64,000 nt of DNA. Origin: Litoribacillus peritrichatus. GTDB taxonomy: Bacteria > Pseudomonadota > Gammaproteobacteria > Pseudomonadales > Litoribrevibacteraceae. Below the pieces are notes generated by a model that saw only the letters and a program-made list of their open reading frames with translations, had not been told where the DNA came from and made no database searches. Positions within the stretch are counted from its first letter, which is position 1; the number at the start of each line of letters is the position of its first letter. The position numbers and the translations under genes were made by a program. Of the stretch, positions 57,385-64,000 are shown piece by piece. The stretch lies in the NCBI RefSeq assembly GCF_039537985.1, contig NZ_BAABBN010000012.1:496001-560000 (forward strand), written 5' to 3'.

Positions 57385-59004
57385 ATGCAAGGAAACATCA
57401 TGGCTCGGCCGTTGCTGATTTCGAGCTTAATCGAGCACGCCGCCCTAACACACCCCAATACCGAAATAGTCAGCCGACGGTGTGAAGGCGATATTCATAA
57501 ATATACGTTACTCGACGCCTCCAAACGATCAAAACAGCTGGCCAACGCACTGACCCGGTTAGGCGCAACATCCGGCGATCGAATTGCAACACTGGCCTGG
57601 AATAACTATCGCCACTTCGAATTATATTTCGGCGTTTCAGGCATGGGGGCAATCCTGCACACAATCAACCCTCGCCTGTTTCCCGAGCAGTTAATTTACA
57701 TTATCAACCACGCCGAAGACCGTTGGTTATTCGTTGACTTAACCTTTGTTCCGTTACTTGAGGCCATTCAAGACCAGATCAAACACATTGAAGGGTTCAT
57801 TATCTTAACGGATGAAGAACACATGCCAGAAACCAGTCTTCAGAACTTTATGTGTTACGAAACACTGATTCAGCCAGAACCAGACACGTTTGACTGGCCT
57901 GAACTGGATGAGAATCACGCTGCAAGCCTCTGCTATACCTCTGGCACCACAGGCAACCCGAAAGGGGTATTATACAGCCACCGTTCAACCGTTATTCATG
58001 CCCAAGCCGAAATCGCCAAAGAAGCACTGGATATCGGCAGCTACTCCTGTATGTTGCCTGTAGTACCCATGTTCCATGTTAACGCATGGGGAACACCTTA
58101 CGCCGCAGCCATGACCGGCGCTAAATTAGTGCTCCCCGGCCCGGGGATGGACGGCGCCTCTTTATGGGAGTTGATCGACGCCGAAAAACCGGACTTGCTG
58201 CTTGGGGTTCCCACCGTATGGCTCATGCTGCTGAATCACATGGACAGCATTGGCCAAAAACTGGAGTCCGTCGATAACGTGGTGGTTGGTGGTTCGGCTG
58301 CACCTCTTTCCATGATTCAGAAATTCCAGGAAGATCACGACGCCTTTCTGGTTCACGCCTGGGGCATGACAGAAATGTCTCCGCTTGGCACCGCCAACGC
58401 CAAAACCAAACTGATGGACTCCATGCCGTTGGAAGAGCGTTACCAGTTACAACTGAAACAAGGCCGACCGGTTTTTGGTGTGGAAATGAAAATCGTCGAT
58501 GACAACAACCAGGAAATGCCAAGAGACGGCGTTGCCTATGGCCGCCTGTTAGTTCGTGGCCCATGGATCATTAATGGTTATTACAAAAGTGATGACCAAT
58601 CCAGTTTCATTAACGGTTGGTTCGACACCGGCGATGTCGCGACGATTGACCCGCAAAACTACCTGCAAATCGTCGATCGATCCAAAGACGTCATAAAATC
58701 AGGTGGAGAATGGATCAGCTCTATTGATCTGGAAAATGCCGCCGTCGGCCACCCGGAACTGGTGGAATGCTGTGTCATAGGCGTCGCGCACGAAAAGTGG
58801 GATGAACGCCCGATCCTGCTTGCCATCAAACAAGAAGGCAGCGCAGTCACGGAAGACGAAATCAAAACCTTTCTGACGGACAAAATCGCAAAATGGTGGA
58901 TGCCTGACGCAGTTGTTTTTGTCGATCAACTGCCTCATACCGCCACCGGCAAACTATTGAAAACCGAAGTGAGAAAGCAATACCACGACTTCTTGCTCAA
59001 ATAA
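57385..59004 (+). CDS. Acyl-CoA ligase, AlkK/DmdB-like medium-chain type
   Basis: 539 residues; AAGGA precedes the ATG. Adenylation motifs: YTSGTTGNPKGVLYSH (about residue 190), the VPMFHVNAWG segment typical of the AlkK-like branch, WGMTEMSPLG and DRSKDVIKSGGEWISSIDLE, and the C-terminal Lys in TATGKLLKTEVRK. The length and N-terminus (RPLLISSLIEHAA) resemble both medium-chain acyl-CoA ligases and the DmdB ligase for methylmercaptopropionate of the DMSP demethylation route, so the substrate cannot be fixed. It is a single gene. Confidence 0.9.
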   Translation: MQGNIMARPLLISSLIEHAALTHPNTEIVSRRCEGDIHKYTLLDASKRSKQLANALTRLGATSGDRIATLAWNNYRHFELYFGVSGMGAILHTINPRLFPEQLIYIINHAEDRWLFVDLTFVPLLEAIQDQIKHIEGFIILTDEEHMPETSLQNFMCYETLIQPEPDTFDWPELDENHAASLCYTSGTTGNPKGVLYSHRSTVIHAQAEIAKEALDIGSYSCMLPVVPMFHVNAWGTPYAAAMTGAKLVLPGPGMDGASLWELIDAEKPDLLLGVPTVWLMLLNHMDSIGQKLESVDNVVVGGSAAPLSMIQKFQEDHDAFLVHAWGMTEMSPLGTANAKTKLMDSMPLEERYQLQLKQGRPVFGVEMKIVDDNNQEMPRDGVAYGRLLVRGPWIINGYYKSDDQSSFINGWFDTGDVATIDPQNYLQIVDRSKDVIKSGGEWISSIDLENAAVGHPELVECCVIGVAHEKWDERPILLAIKQEGSAVTEDEIKTFLTDKIAKWWMPDAVVFVDQLPHTATGKLLKTEVRKQYHDFLLK

Positions 59005-59342
59005 CGTCACTTACAAATGCCGGGCACTTTGCCCGGCACAAGTCATATTCGTATAAGTCATGCCCGGCACCTCCCACGCTCTCCCGACTCTCTTCTACGC
59101 CGATCTTCTACACTACAAACAAGAAAGTATAAAAAACAACCTACATATAAAACATTCATATATAACCTAAACCACTGTTTTTAAATACCTTAAACGAACG
59201 CCATCTAATTTCAGCCGCATTCAACTTGCACACAAAACAATCAAAAGCTATTCCAAATAGAGAGACTTAAAAAATAACTTAAACCAGTCTCATGGATGCC
59301 CCTGAAAAACACATTCGCTTATTTTTATGAAACGGACGACGT
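59005..59342. other. Intergenic region upstream of the PEGA/caspase genes
   Basis: About 340 bases, AT-rich beyond the hairpin at 59018-59038. It must contain the promoter of the PEGA lipoprotein operon. No clear operator, RNA gene or coding sequence is seen. Confidence 0.45.
59018..59038 (+). terminator. GC-rich hairpin after the acyl-CoA ligase
   Basis: TGCCGGGC (59018-59025) and GCCCGGCA (59031-59038) with loop ACTTT. The half-site TGCCCGGCA is repeated about 25 bases downstream. No T-run follows. Confidence 0.5.
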
Positions 59343-60191
59343 ATGGCAGAAAAACAAGCAATTGATCATCAATGGATTCGAACCATTCTCTTTCTCATAT
59401 TTTTTTCAGCGTTTCTCTCTGCTTGTTCAAACACCTATAAACTCACCATTAAGTCAGACCCTCCCGGCGCAAAAGTCACTGACGTAAGACAAGGCTATCT
59501 GGGTACAACGGATTTTGAATACACCGCCAAAGACTCTTTATCGACCGGCGGGAAGAATCGAGAGTCATTAAACCTGACTTTCTCCAAACCCGGTTTTCTG
59601 GAAGAAAAGCGAGACATTCTGAACATTAAAAACAGTCAAACCATTTTAGTCACGCTGCATTCCGCGCCAACCTACCTGTACATCGAAACCATTCCAACCG
59701 GTGCCGAGATCAAGCTGCACAACAAAAACGGCGAACAACTGAACTTCAGCAACACGTCTAAAATCACCCGAAAATCATTTTTTGCCAATCGCCGCTATGA
59801 AATCCCCGACTCCGCAGAAACTTTATGGGTAGAGCTTGAACATAAAGGCTACAAACCCTTGAGCAAAGAAATCAAAATCGTGCCTCATAAAGAAAACCGT
59901 TTTGCCTTTCAGCTCGACGAAGTCGTCGCCACGCTTCAAATTAACTCTATGCCAAATGGTGCAGAAATTTATGAAAGAACGTTAGGTTTTCTCGGCAGAA
60001 CACCACTGAAGCTGGACTTCAAATGGGACAAACTGGTTCGGCTTTCACAGCATTACGACGCCCTTGAAACCTCATCGGTTAACCTGCAACTGACAGTCAA
60101 GAAAAACAATTTCAAAGAAAAAAGCTTCATACAGGAATTCTTTTTATACAAAAGGAACCCAGCAACTTTGGTTGAACTGGAAGCGCTCTAG
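59343..60191 (+). CDS. PEGA-repeat lipoprotein
   Basis: 282 residues. The lipoprotein signal LIFFSAFLSAC puts the lipidated Cys near residue 28. Three PEGA-like modules follow: YKLTIKSDPPGAKVTDVRQG (about 32-100), YIETIPTGAEIKLHNKNG (about 112-190) and LQINSMPNGAEIYERTLG (about 197-260). PEGA domains are small beta folds of surface or periplasmic proteins thought to bind other proteins or the wall. It is the first of three consecutive plus-strand genes ending with a caspase/FGE protein. The start has no strong ribosome binding site (an AACGGACG stretch upstream). Confidence 0.82.
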   Translation: MAEKQAIDHQWIRTILFLIFFSAFLSACSNTYKLTIKSDPPGAKVTDVRQGYLGTTDFEYTAKDSLSTGGKNRESLNLTFSKPGFLEEKRDILNIKNSQTILVTLHSAPTYLYIETIPTGAEIKLHNKNGEQLNFSNTSKITRKSFFANRRYEIPDSAETLWVELEHKGYKPLSKEIKIVPHKENRFAFQLDEVVATLQINSMPNGAEIYERTLGFLGRTPLKLDFKWDKLVRLSQHYDALETSSVNLQLTVKKNNFKEKSFIQEFFLYKRNPATLVELEAL

Positions 60192-60255
60192 CGACCAAGT
60201 TTAACGCATGAACCGGAACACCAGAAAAGGACATCACTTTATGAGGAGTCTCAAC

Positions 60256-61518
60256 ATGTCCAGAGCATACCTTATCACTCTAGCCATCATTACCGCTTTT
60301 TTTATTTCAAGCTGTAAGAGCACCGCTTTTACAGTAAAGACCAAACCCTCTGGGGCCAAGGTCATGCTGATCAACCAGGAAGGCAAGCAAAAAGGGCAAG
60401 TGATCTCCGACAGTAATTTTGAAGTAACAAACTCAGAGGATTTTTTCCCCAAAGATACCGCTCAAACCAGCGTACTATTGCTCGCCACCAAAGAAGGCTA
60501 TAAACCCCAGCTAAAAGTGCTTCCGGGGATTAAAAAAGGTGAAAAAAACGAAAACACACCCATCATCAATTTAGAACGACTCAGCACCGATGTCTCCATC
60601 GAGACCAGCCCTCCGGGCGCTACTGTAAGATTCATCGATAACAGAGGCCGCTATGTCGACTTTTTGTCGAAAGAGTACGTATCCATTCGCAACTCACGTA
60701 TTGCAAACCTGGTGGAAGATCATCTCAGAGATATTGACCAAACCCTCAAAGCCGTCAGCACACCAACCATCGTCACCCCGTTTGATCAAAAATACACAGA
60801 AGAAACGGCCAAAGCCAACTTCTCGCGTATTAACAAAATATACATTGAAAAAGAAGGCTACAACCCGGAAATCCGAAATATTTCCATTCGCCCGGACGAA
60901 TCAAATACCTTTTCATATAAGCTCAAACCTTTCGCCACCAGCATTAAAATCATCAGTGACATCGACGGTGTGGAAGTAGAAGACGTCAGTAACGTAAAAG
61001 GCACCAGCTTTGGCTACTTAGGTAAATCGCCGTTCATTCGAAAGTTCACTTACGATGAGATATATGAACGCAAAGATTTCTGGAACAAACGCCAAATTGA
61101 TCTAACGCTCAAATCCACCAAACCAGGTTACGAAACCGAATACCAAAACGTGTCGGTAAGGCTGGGCGAAGAAATTACCGTAAAAATCAGCATGCGCAGC
61201 CAGCCGAAAGAAATCTCTTTCCAGTCAGACCCTCAAGGCTCACATGTTTATGTCTACCGCGAAAAAGAGCGCGATGTATACAACGAAGAAACACAACAAA
61301 TTGAAACCAAAAAACTGATCCACTGGAAGCATCTTGGCGTAACCCCGTTCACCTATTACATGGACACATCCGATGCATTAAAACACGCCGACAAACTCAA
61401 GTTCAGCCGACCGGGATACCAGGACGGCATGGATTTATTTAAATCCGGCGTCAACAACTACCACCTGGTTTTGACGCCGGCCGGAGAAATCATCCAGCGA
61501 CAAGAATTGAAAAACTGA
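60256..61518 (+). CDS. Second PEGA-repeat lipoprotein
   Basis: About 420 residues from the ATG at 60256, chosen for GAGGAG 7 bases upstream; ATGs at 60241 and 60208 are alternatives. The lipoprotein signal ends in AFFISSC. PEGA-like modules begin at FTVKTKPSGAKVMLINQEG, VSIETSPPGATVRFIDNRG, IKIISDIDGVEVEDVSN and ISFQSDPQGSHVYVYREK. It is paralogous in design to the preceding gene, 64 bases away, and lies 13 bases before the caspase/FGE gene. The pair may form an outer-membrane-anchored platform for the caspase-like protein. Confidence 0.83.
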   Translation: MSRAYLITLAIITAFFISSCKSTAFTVKTKPSGAKVMLINQEGKQKGQVISDSNFEVTNSEDFFPKDTAQTSVLLLATKEGYKPQLKVLPGIKKGEKNENTPIINLERLSTDVSIETSPPGATVRFIDNRGRYVDFLSKEYVSIRNSRIANLVEDHLRDIDQTLKAVSTPTIVTPFDQKYTEETAKANFSRINKIYIEKEGYNPEIRNISIRPDESNTFSYKLKPFATSIKIISDIDGVEVEDVSNVKGTSFGYLGKSPFIRKFTYDEIYERKDFWNKRQIDLTLKSTKPGYETEYQNVSVRLGEEITVKISMRSQPKEISFQSDPQGSHVYVYREKERDVYNEETQQIETKKLIHWKHLGVTPFTYYMDTSDALKHADKLKFSRPGYQDGMDLFKSGVNNYHLVLTPAGEIIQRQELKN

Positions 61519-61531
61519 TCGCACACCCCTT

Positions 61532-63307
61532 ATGCGCTCGTTCCCAAAACATCAATTTCTGGCAGCCCTTCTCGGGCTGCTGATTTCTTTCAATGACCTA
61601 CGTGCCGAGCCAGCCAGAACCGCACTCATCATCGGCAACAGTCACTATCTCCATGCCCCGCTGAAAAACCCTCAAAACGACGCCAACGACTTGGCCAATA
61701 CCCTAACAACGCTCGGCTTTAACGTCATGCTTCATATAGACGCCGATCAACGGCAAATGGAGCAAGCCATTGATCAGTTTGAAGACCAGCTCAAAAAACG
61801 CAGCGGTATTGGTTTGTTTTATTACGCGGGGCACGGCATTCAATCTCAAGGCACCAATTACCTATTGCCTATCAACAACGCGATTGAGCGAGAAAGAGAT
61901 CTAAGGTATGACGCTGTTGACGTTGGCAGAATCATTTCTGCAATGGAATTTGCAAGCAACGATTTAAACATCATCATTCTGGACGCCTGTCGAAATAACC
62001 CACTCACCCGCAGTTTCCGCTCATCAACGCGCGGCTTGGCAAGGCTAAACAACACCCCTAAAGGTTTGCTGATTGCCTACTCCACCTCACCAGGGGAAGT
62101 CGCACTGGACGGCGATGGCCGAAACAGCCCCTATGCAAAAAGCCTGATTCACGCCATTCAAACAAAAAATCAACACGTATTACTGACCTTCCAAGCCATA
62201 GCAAACGCTGTGCAATCAGAAACAAAAGGCGCTCAAGTGCCCTGGATATCTTCCTCGCTGACTCGAAATTTTTTCTTTTCCCAAACGCACGAGCAACAAC
62301 CAATAATCACCACAACCATTGCAAAAACAGCCAATGATTCAACGTTGCTCAAATCGCCGAAGCAGCCCACCAAGCCGTCTACGATAGCAAAACCTAAACC
62401 ATCATTGGCCGCCATAGAAACCATAGAAAAGCCTTATGAATTACCGCAAGATCAATACCACTGGAAAATCCAACAAGATATTTTGACCGACTCATCCTTA
62501 GGGCCCAAGCTGGTGTTGATCCCGGCAGGTGAATTTATCATGGGGTCGGATGAAACCTCAAAACACGAAAAGCCCGAGCACTCAGTGAATATTCATCGGC
62601 CTTTTTGGGTATCCATTCACGAAATCAGCTTTCAGCAATACGACCTCTTTTCCCTACAAACCCAACAACGCTTACCCAAAGCTCAATGGGGACGCGGGCC
62701 ACAACCGGTGATCAACGTGTCCTGGCAGGATGCCCACGCTTACACCCTTTGGCTGAGCGAACAAACCGGCCGCAACTACCGCTTACCGAGCGAATCGGAG
62801 TGGGAGTATTTCGCCAGAGCCACCACCACATCACGATATTACTGGGGCAATGAGCTCGCTCAATGCTCCGCCTTGCCCTTGAGCCGAATCGATCAATCAC
62901 GAGGCTTTCAAAAAAACGAGATTCACCCATGCGCTCAAACGTTGAAACAAAAGCAGCGTATCCTGGCGAATTGCCGACATTGTTTTTCCTGGGTTAAAAC
63001 GGGTAAGACGTTTCCCGTTAACAGCTATCAACCCAATGCATTCGGGTTATTCAATGCCTTGGGCAACGTCGCGGAATACACACAAGATTGCTGGCGCCCG
63101 AATTACTATGGCGCGCCCTCCGATCATTCAGCGTATGAACGCAACAACTGCTCACAAAGAGTGGTTAGAGGCGGCCACTGGAACTCGGCTCACAATGAAA
63201 TTCAAGTCACTTCCCGACAACCAGTCAAAATAAGCACCAAGTCTGATCAGGTAGGCTTCCGTGTAGTCAGAGAGAATGAGCGTTCAAACCATAAGACCGA
63301 CTTTTAA
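61532..63307 (+). CDS. Secreted caspase-fold (C14) protein fused to an FGE-sulfatase domain
   Basis: 591 residues. A signal peptide ends near DLRAEP. Residues about 28-255 are a metacaspase/caspase p20-like domain with His101 (YYAGHGIQ) and Cys153 (LDACRNNP), both catalytic residues intact. A Thr/Pro/Lys-rich linker (about 265-315) leads to an FGE/SUMF1-type domain (about 325-585): LVLIPAGEFIMGSDE, ISFQQYDLF, PVINVSWQDAHAYTLWLSE, YRLPSESEWEYFARA, FGLFNALGNVAEYTQDCW, RVVRGGHWN and GFRVVRE. Many such FGE-like domains bind ligands rather than make formylglycine. It is encoded directly behind two PEGA lipoproteins. Confidence 0.9.
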   Translation: MRSFPKHQFLAALLGLLISFNDLRAEPARTALIIGNSHYLHAPLKNPQNDANDLANTLTTLGFNVMLHIDADQRQMEQAIDQFEDQLKKRSGIGLFYYAGHGIQSQGTNYLLPINNAIERERDLRYDAVDVGRIISAMEFASNDLNIIILDACRNNPLTRSFRSSTRGLARLNNTPKGLLIAYSTSPGEVALDGDGRNSPYAKSLIHAIQTKNQHVLLTFQAIANAVQSETKGAQVPWISSSLTRNFFFSQTHEQQPIITTTIAKTANDSTLLKSPKQPTKPSTIAKPKPSLAAIETIEKPYELPQDQYHWKIQQDILTDSSLGPKLVLIPAGEFIMGSDETSKHEKPEHSVNIHRPFWVSIHEISFQQYDLFSLQTQQRLPKAQWGRGPQPVINVSWQDAHAYTLWLSEQTGRNYRLPSESEWEYFARATTTSRYYWGNELAQCSALPLSRIDQSRGFQKNEIHPCAQTLKQKQRILANCRHCFSWVKTGKTFPVNSYQPNAFGLFNALGNVAEYTQDCWRPNYYGAPSDHSAYERNNCSQRVVRGGHWNSAHNEIQVTSRQPVKISTKSDQVGFRVVRENERSNHKTDF

Positions 63308-63354
63308 ATGGCTTAATCAAAGTCGGTTTCCTTACTAGGTATAAACCAATCTCT

Positions 63355-63660
63355 CTATGCCGCTTCCACTTTCATTGTGAGCTGATGGTTTTCGTAAACA
63401 GGCTTGAACCGGAAGCCAAGGCGGAACAGACAAGTCATTAACAAGTCAATTGAGAATTTTTCAATATGACCATTCAACAAGTTACTGGTTCGCGGCTGTG
63501 TCAGTCCAATTTTATCCGCAAACTCGCCCTTACCCAGGCCACTATCGTTGAAGATATCGCGTATTACGATCATTAAATCAGCACGGGTCTGTAGCTCATT
63601 CGCTTCTTCTTTGTCATCCGTAACAGCATCAAAAATGTTATCGAACTTTATTGAAGACAT
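63355..63660 (-). CDS. XRE-family antitoxin (HigA-like)
   Basis: 101 residues. The helix-turn-helix lies at about residues 45-70 (GEFADKIGLTQPRTSNLLNG), followed by a short beta tail (RFKPVYENHQLTMKVEAA). It is placed 78 bases downstream of a RelE/Gp49-like toxin gene on the same strand, the toxin-first order of higBA systems. It should neutralise the toxin and repress the operon. Confidence 0.88.
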   Translation of the reverse strand: MSSIKFDNIFDAVTDDKEEANELQTRADLMIVIRDIFNDSGLGKGEFADKIGLTQPRTSNLLNGHIEKFSIDLLMTCLFRLGFRFKPVYENHQLTMKVEAA

Positions 63661-63713
63661 TACCTAAACCTCAATTTTTTATATATCAGTATTAATATAT
63701 TATCACCAACCTC

Positions 63714-63739
63714 AAAATATATCACTAATGATATATTTT
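63714..63739 (-). promoter_or_regulatory. Palindrome between toxin and antitoxin genes
   Basis: AAAATATATCA (63714-63724), CTAA, TGATATATTTT (63729-63739): a perfect 11-bp inverted repeat touching the toxin stop codon. It could be the operator of the antitoxin, a separate antitoxin promoter element, or a weak terminator that tunes the toxin/antitoxin ratio. Confidence 0.6.
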
Positions 63740-64000
63740 TATTCTCCAATTTCTTTCATCATCTGCTTATGGCGCTTCTTCGCTGTATCCATAGCCTTAC
63801 GATCAACGCCATTGGTTGTCTTGGTGAACGCATGTAGGACATAGACAGCATCACCGAACTTAGCGACATAGACGGTACGGAAAGCCGGACGACCGTTTTC
63901 AATTAATTCTATGGCTCCCACCCCTACACTCTCAGCGATATACTTAAATTTGGAGAAAGGCTCTTTGCCTTTACATACAGTATTCAAGTCCAAAGCAAAG
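63739..64000 (-). CDS. RelE/HigB-type toxin, phage Gp49-like family (5' end outside window)
   Basis: The frame is open to the window edge, so the N-terminus is missing; about 86 residues are visible. The core FRTVYVAKFGDAVYVLHAF and the following KTTNGVDRKAMDTAKKRHKQM are characteristic of the Gp49-like branch of the RelE superfamily, ribosome-dependent mRNA endonucleases. The XRE gene behind it completes a higBA-type toxin-antitoxin pair. An in-frame TTG at 63993 is not needed as a start. Confidence 0.85.
   Translation of the reverse strand, partial: FALDLNTVCKGKEPFSKFKYIAESVGVGAIELIENGRPAFRTVYVAKFGDAVYVLHAFTKTTNGVDRKAMDTAKKRHKQMMKEIGE

Noticed and set aside
57385..59004. Assignment of the ligase as DmdB (DMSP demethylation)
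   Set aside because: Length and N-terminus fit, but general medium-chain acyl-CoA ligases fit equally and no dmdA, dmdC or ddd gene is nearby.
1..64000. CRISPR arrays, tRNA, rRNA, insertion sequences with transposase
   Set aside because: I looked for regular repeats with unique spacers, cloverleaf-like segments with CCA-type ends and transposase motifs, and saw none.

Overview
The window is 64 kb of chromosome from a marine-type gammaproteobacterium, most likely in the Pseudomonadales/Oceanospirillales area. Support for this: moderate GC; Pseudomonas-like gene orders (mlaA-pilZ-rssB-like-STAS, tandem fadD genes, rnd-ycgL-ycgN, dnaX-ybaB-recR); an NhaD-type Na+/H+ antiporter; and a large VWA protein of the TIGR03503 kind. 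No tRNA, rRNA, CRISPR array or insertion sequence was recognised.

Layout. 1-6.8 kb: the 3' end of slt, gpsA with a DUF4389 gene, a response-regulator/PP2C phosphatase with its STAS partner, a PilZ protein, mlaA and a porin. 7-19 kb: a LpxL-type acyltransferase, dbpA, nhaD, hrpA and two tandem fadD genes. 19-20.2 kb: an alpha/beta hydrolase. 20.2-37.8 kb: an almost unbroken run of 18 minus-strand genes, most of them overlapping or closely spaced. 37.9-45.4 kb: a MoxR ATPase/VWA pair, cysK, a class II amidotransferase and the VWA protein with a very acidic tail. 45.8-51.9 kb: ycgN, ycgL, rnd, recR, ybaB and dnaX. 52.3-54.8 kb: a bufferin operon (bufA1, bufB, bufC, doxX). 55-57.3 kb: two secreted serine proteases with a small secreted protein between them. 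57.4-59 kb: an acyl-CoA ligase. 59.3-63.3 kb: two PEGA lipoproteins and a secreted caspase/FGE fusion. 63.4-64 kb: an XRE antitoxin and a RelE/Gp49-like toxin cut by the window edge.

The most striking region is the 17.6 kb run. In order of transcription it holds ApbE flavin transferase, a lipoprotein with a PD40 propeller and three CXXCH haem motifs, a CX4CH lipoprotein, two small outer-membrane barrels (one with an SH3 domain), a TlpA thioredoxin, DUF4266, DUF3570, a secreted protein of unknown family, three TPR proteins, a small secreted protein, ExbB, two ExbD and a TonB-like protein with an AgmX/PglI C-terminus; a PDZ protein follows. One ExbB with two ExbD, AgmX/PglI and TPR proteins recalls the core of the myxobacterial Agl-Glt/Nfs envelope machinery. 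Here it is joined to periplasmic redox and flavinylation genes. I infer a proton-motive-force-driven trans-envelope complex with a redox or covalent-flavin component; its function is not evident from sequence.

Smaller points of interest are a probable programmed -1 frameshift in dnaX giving a gamma subunit of about 430 residues, an ExbD with Asn in place of the usual Asp, three unrelated 16-bp-period tandem repeats just behind stop codons, a 143-bp element with terminal inverted repeats, and a small secreted protein that resembles the N-terminal region of the protease encoded just before it.
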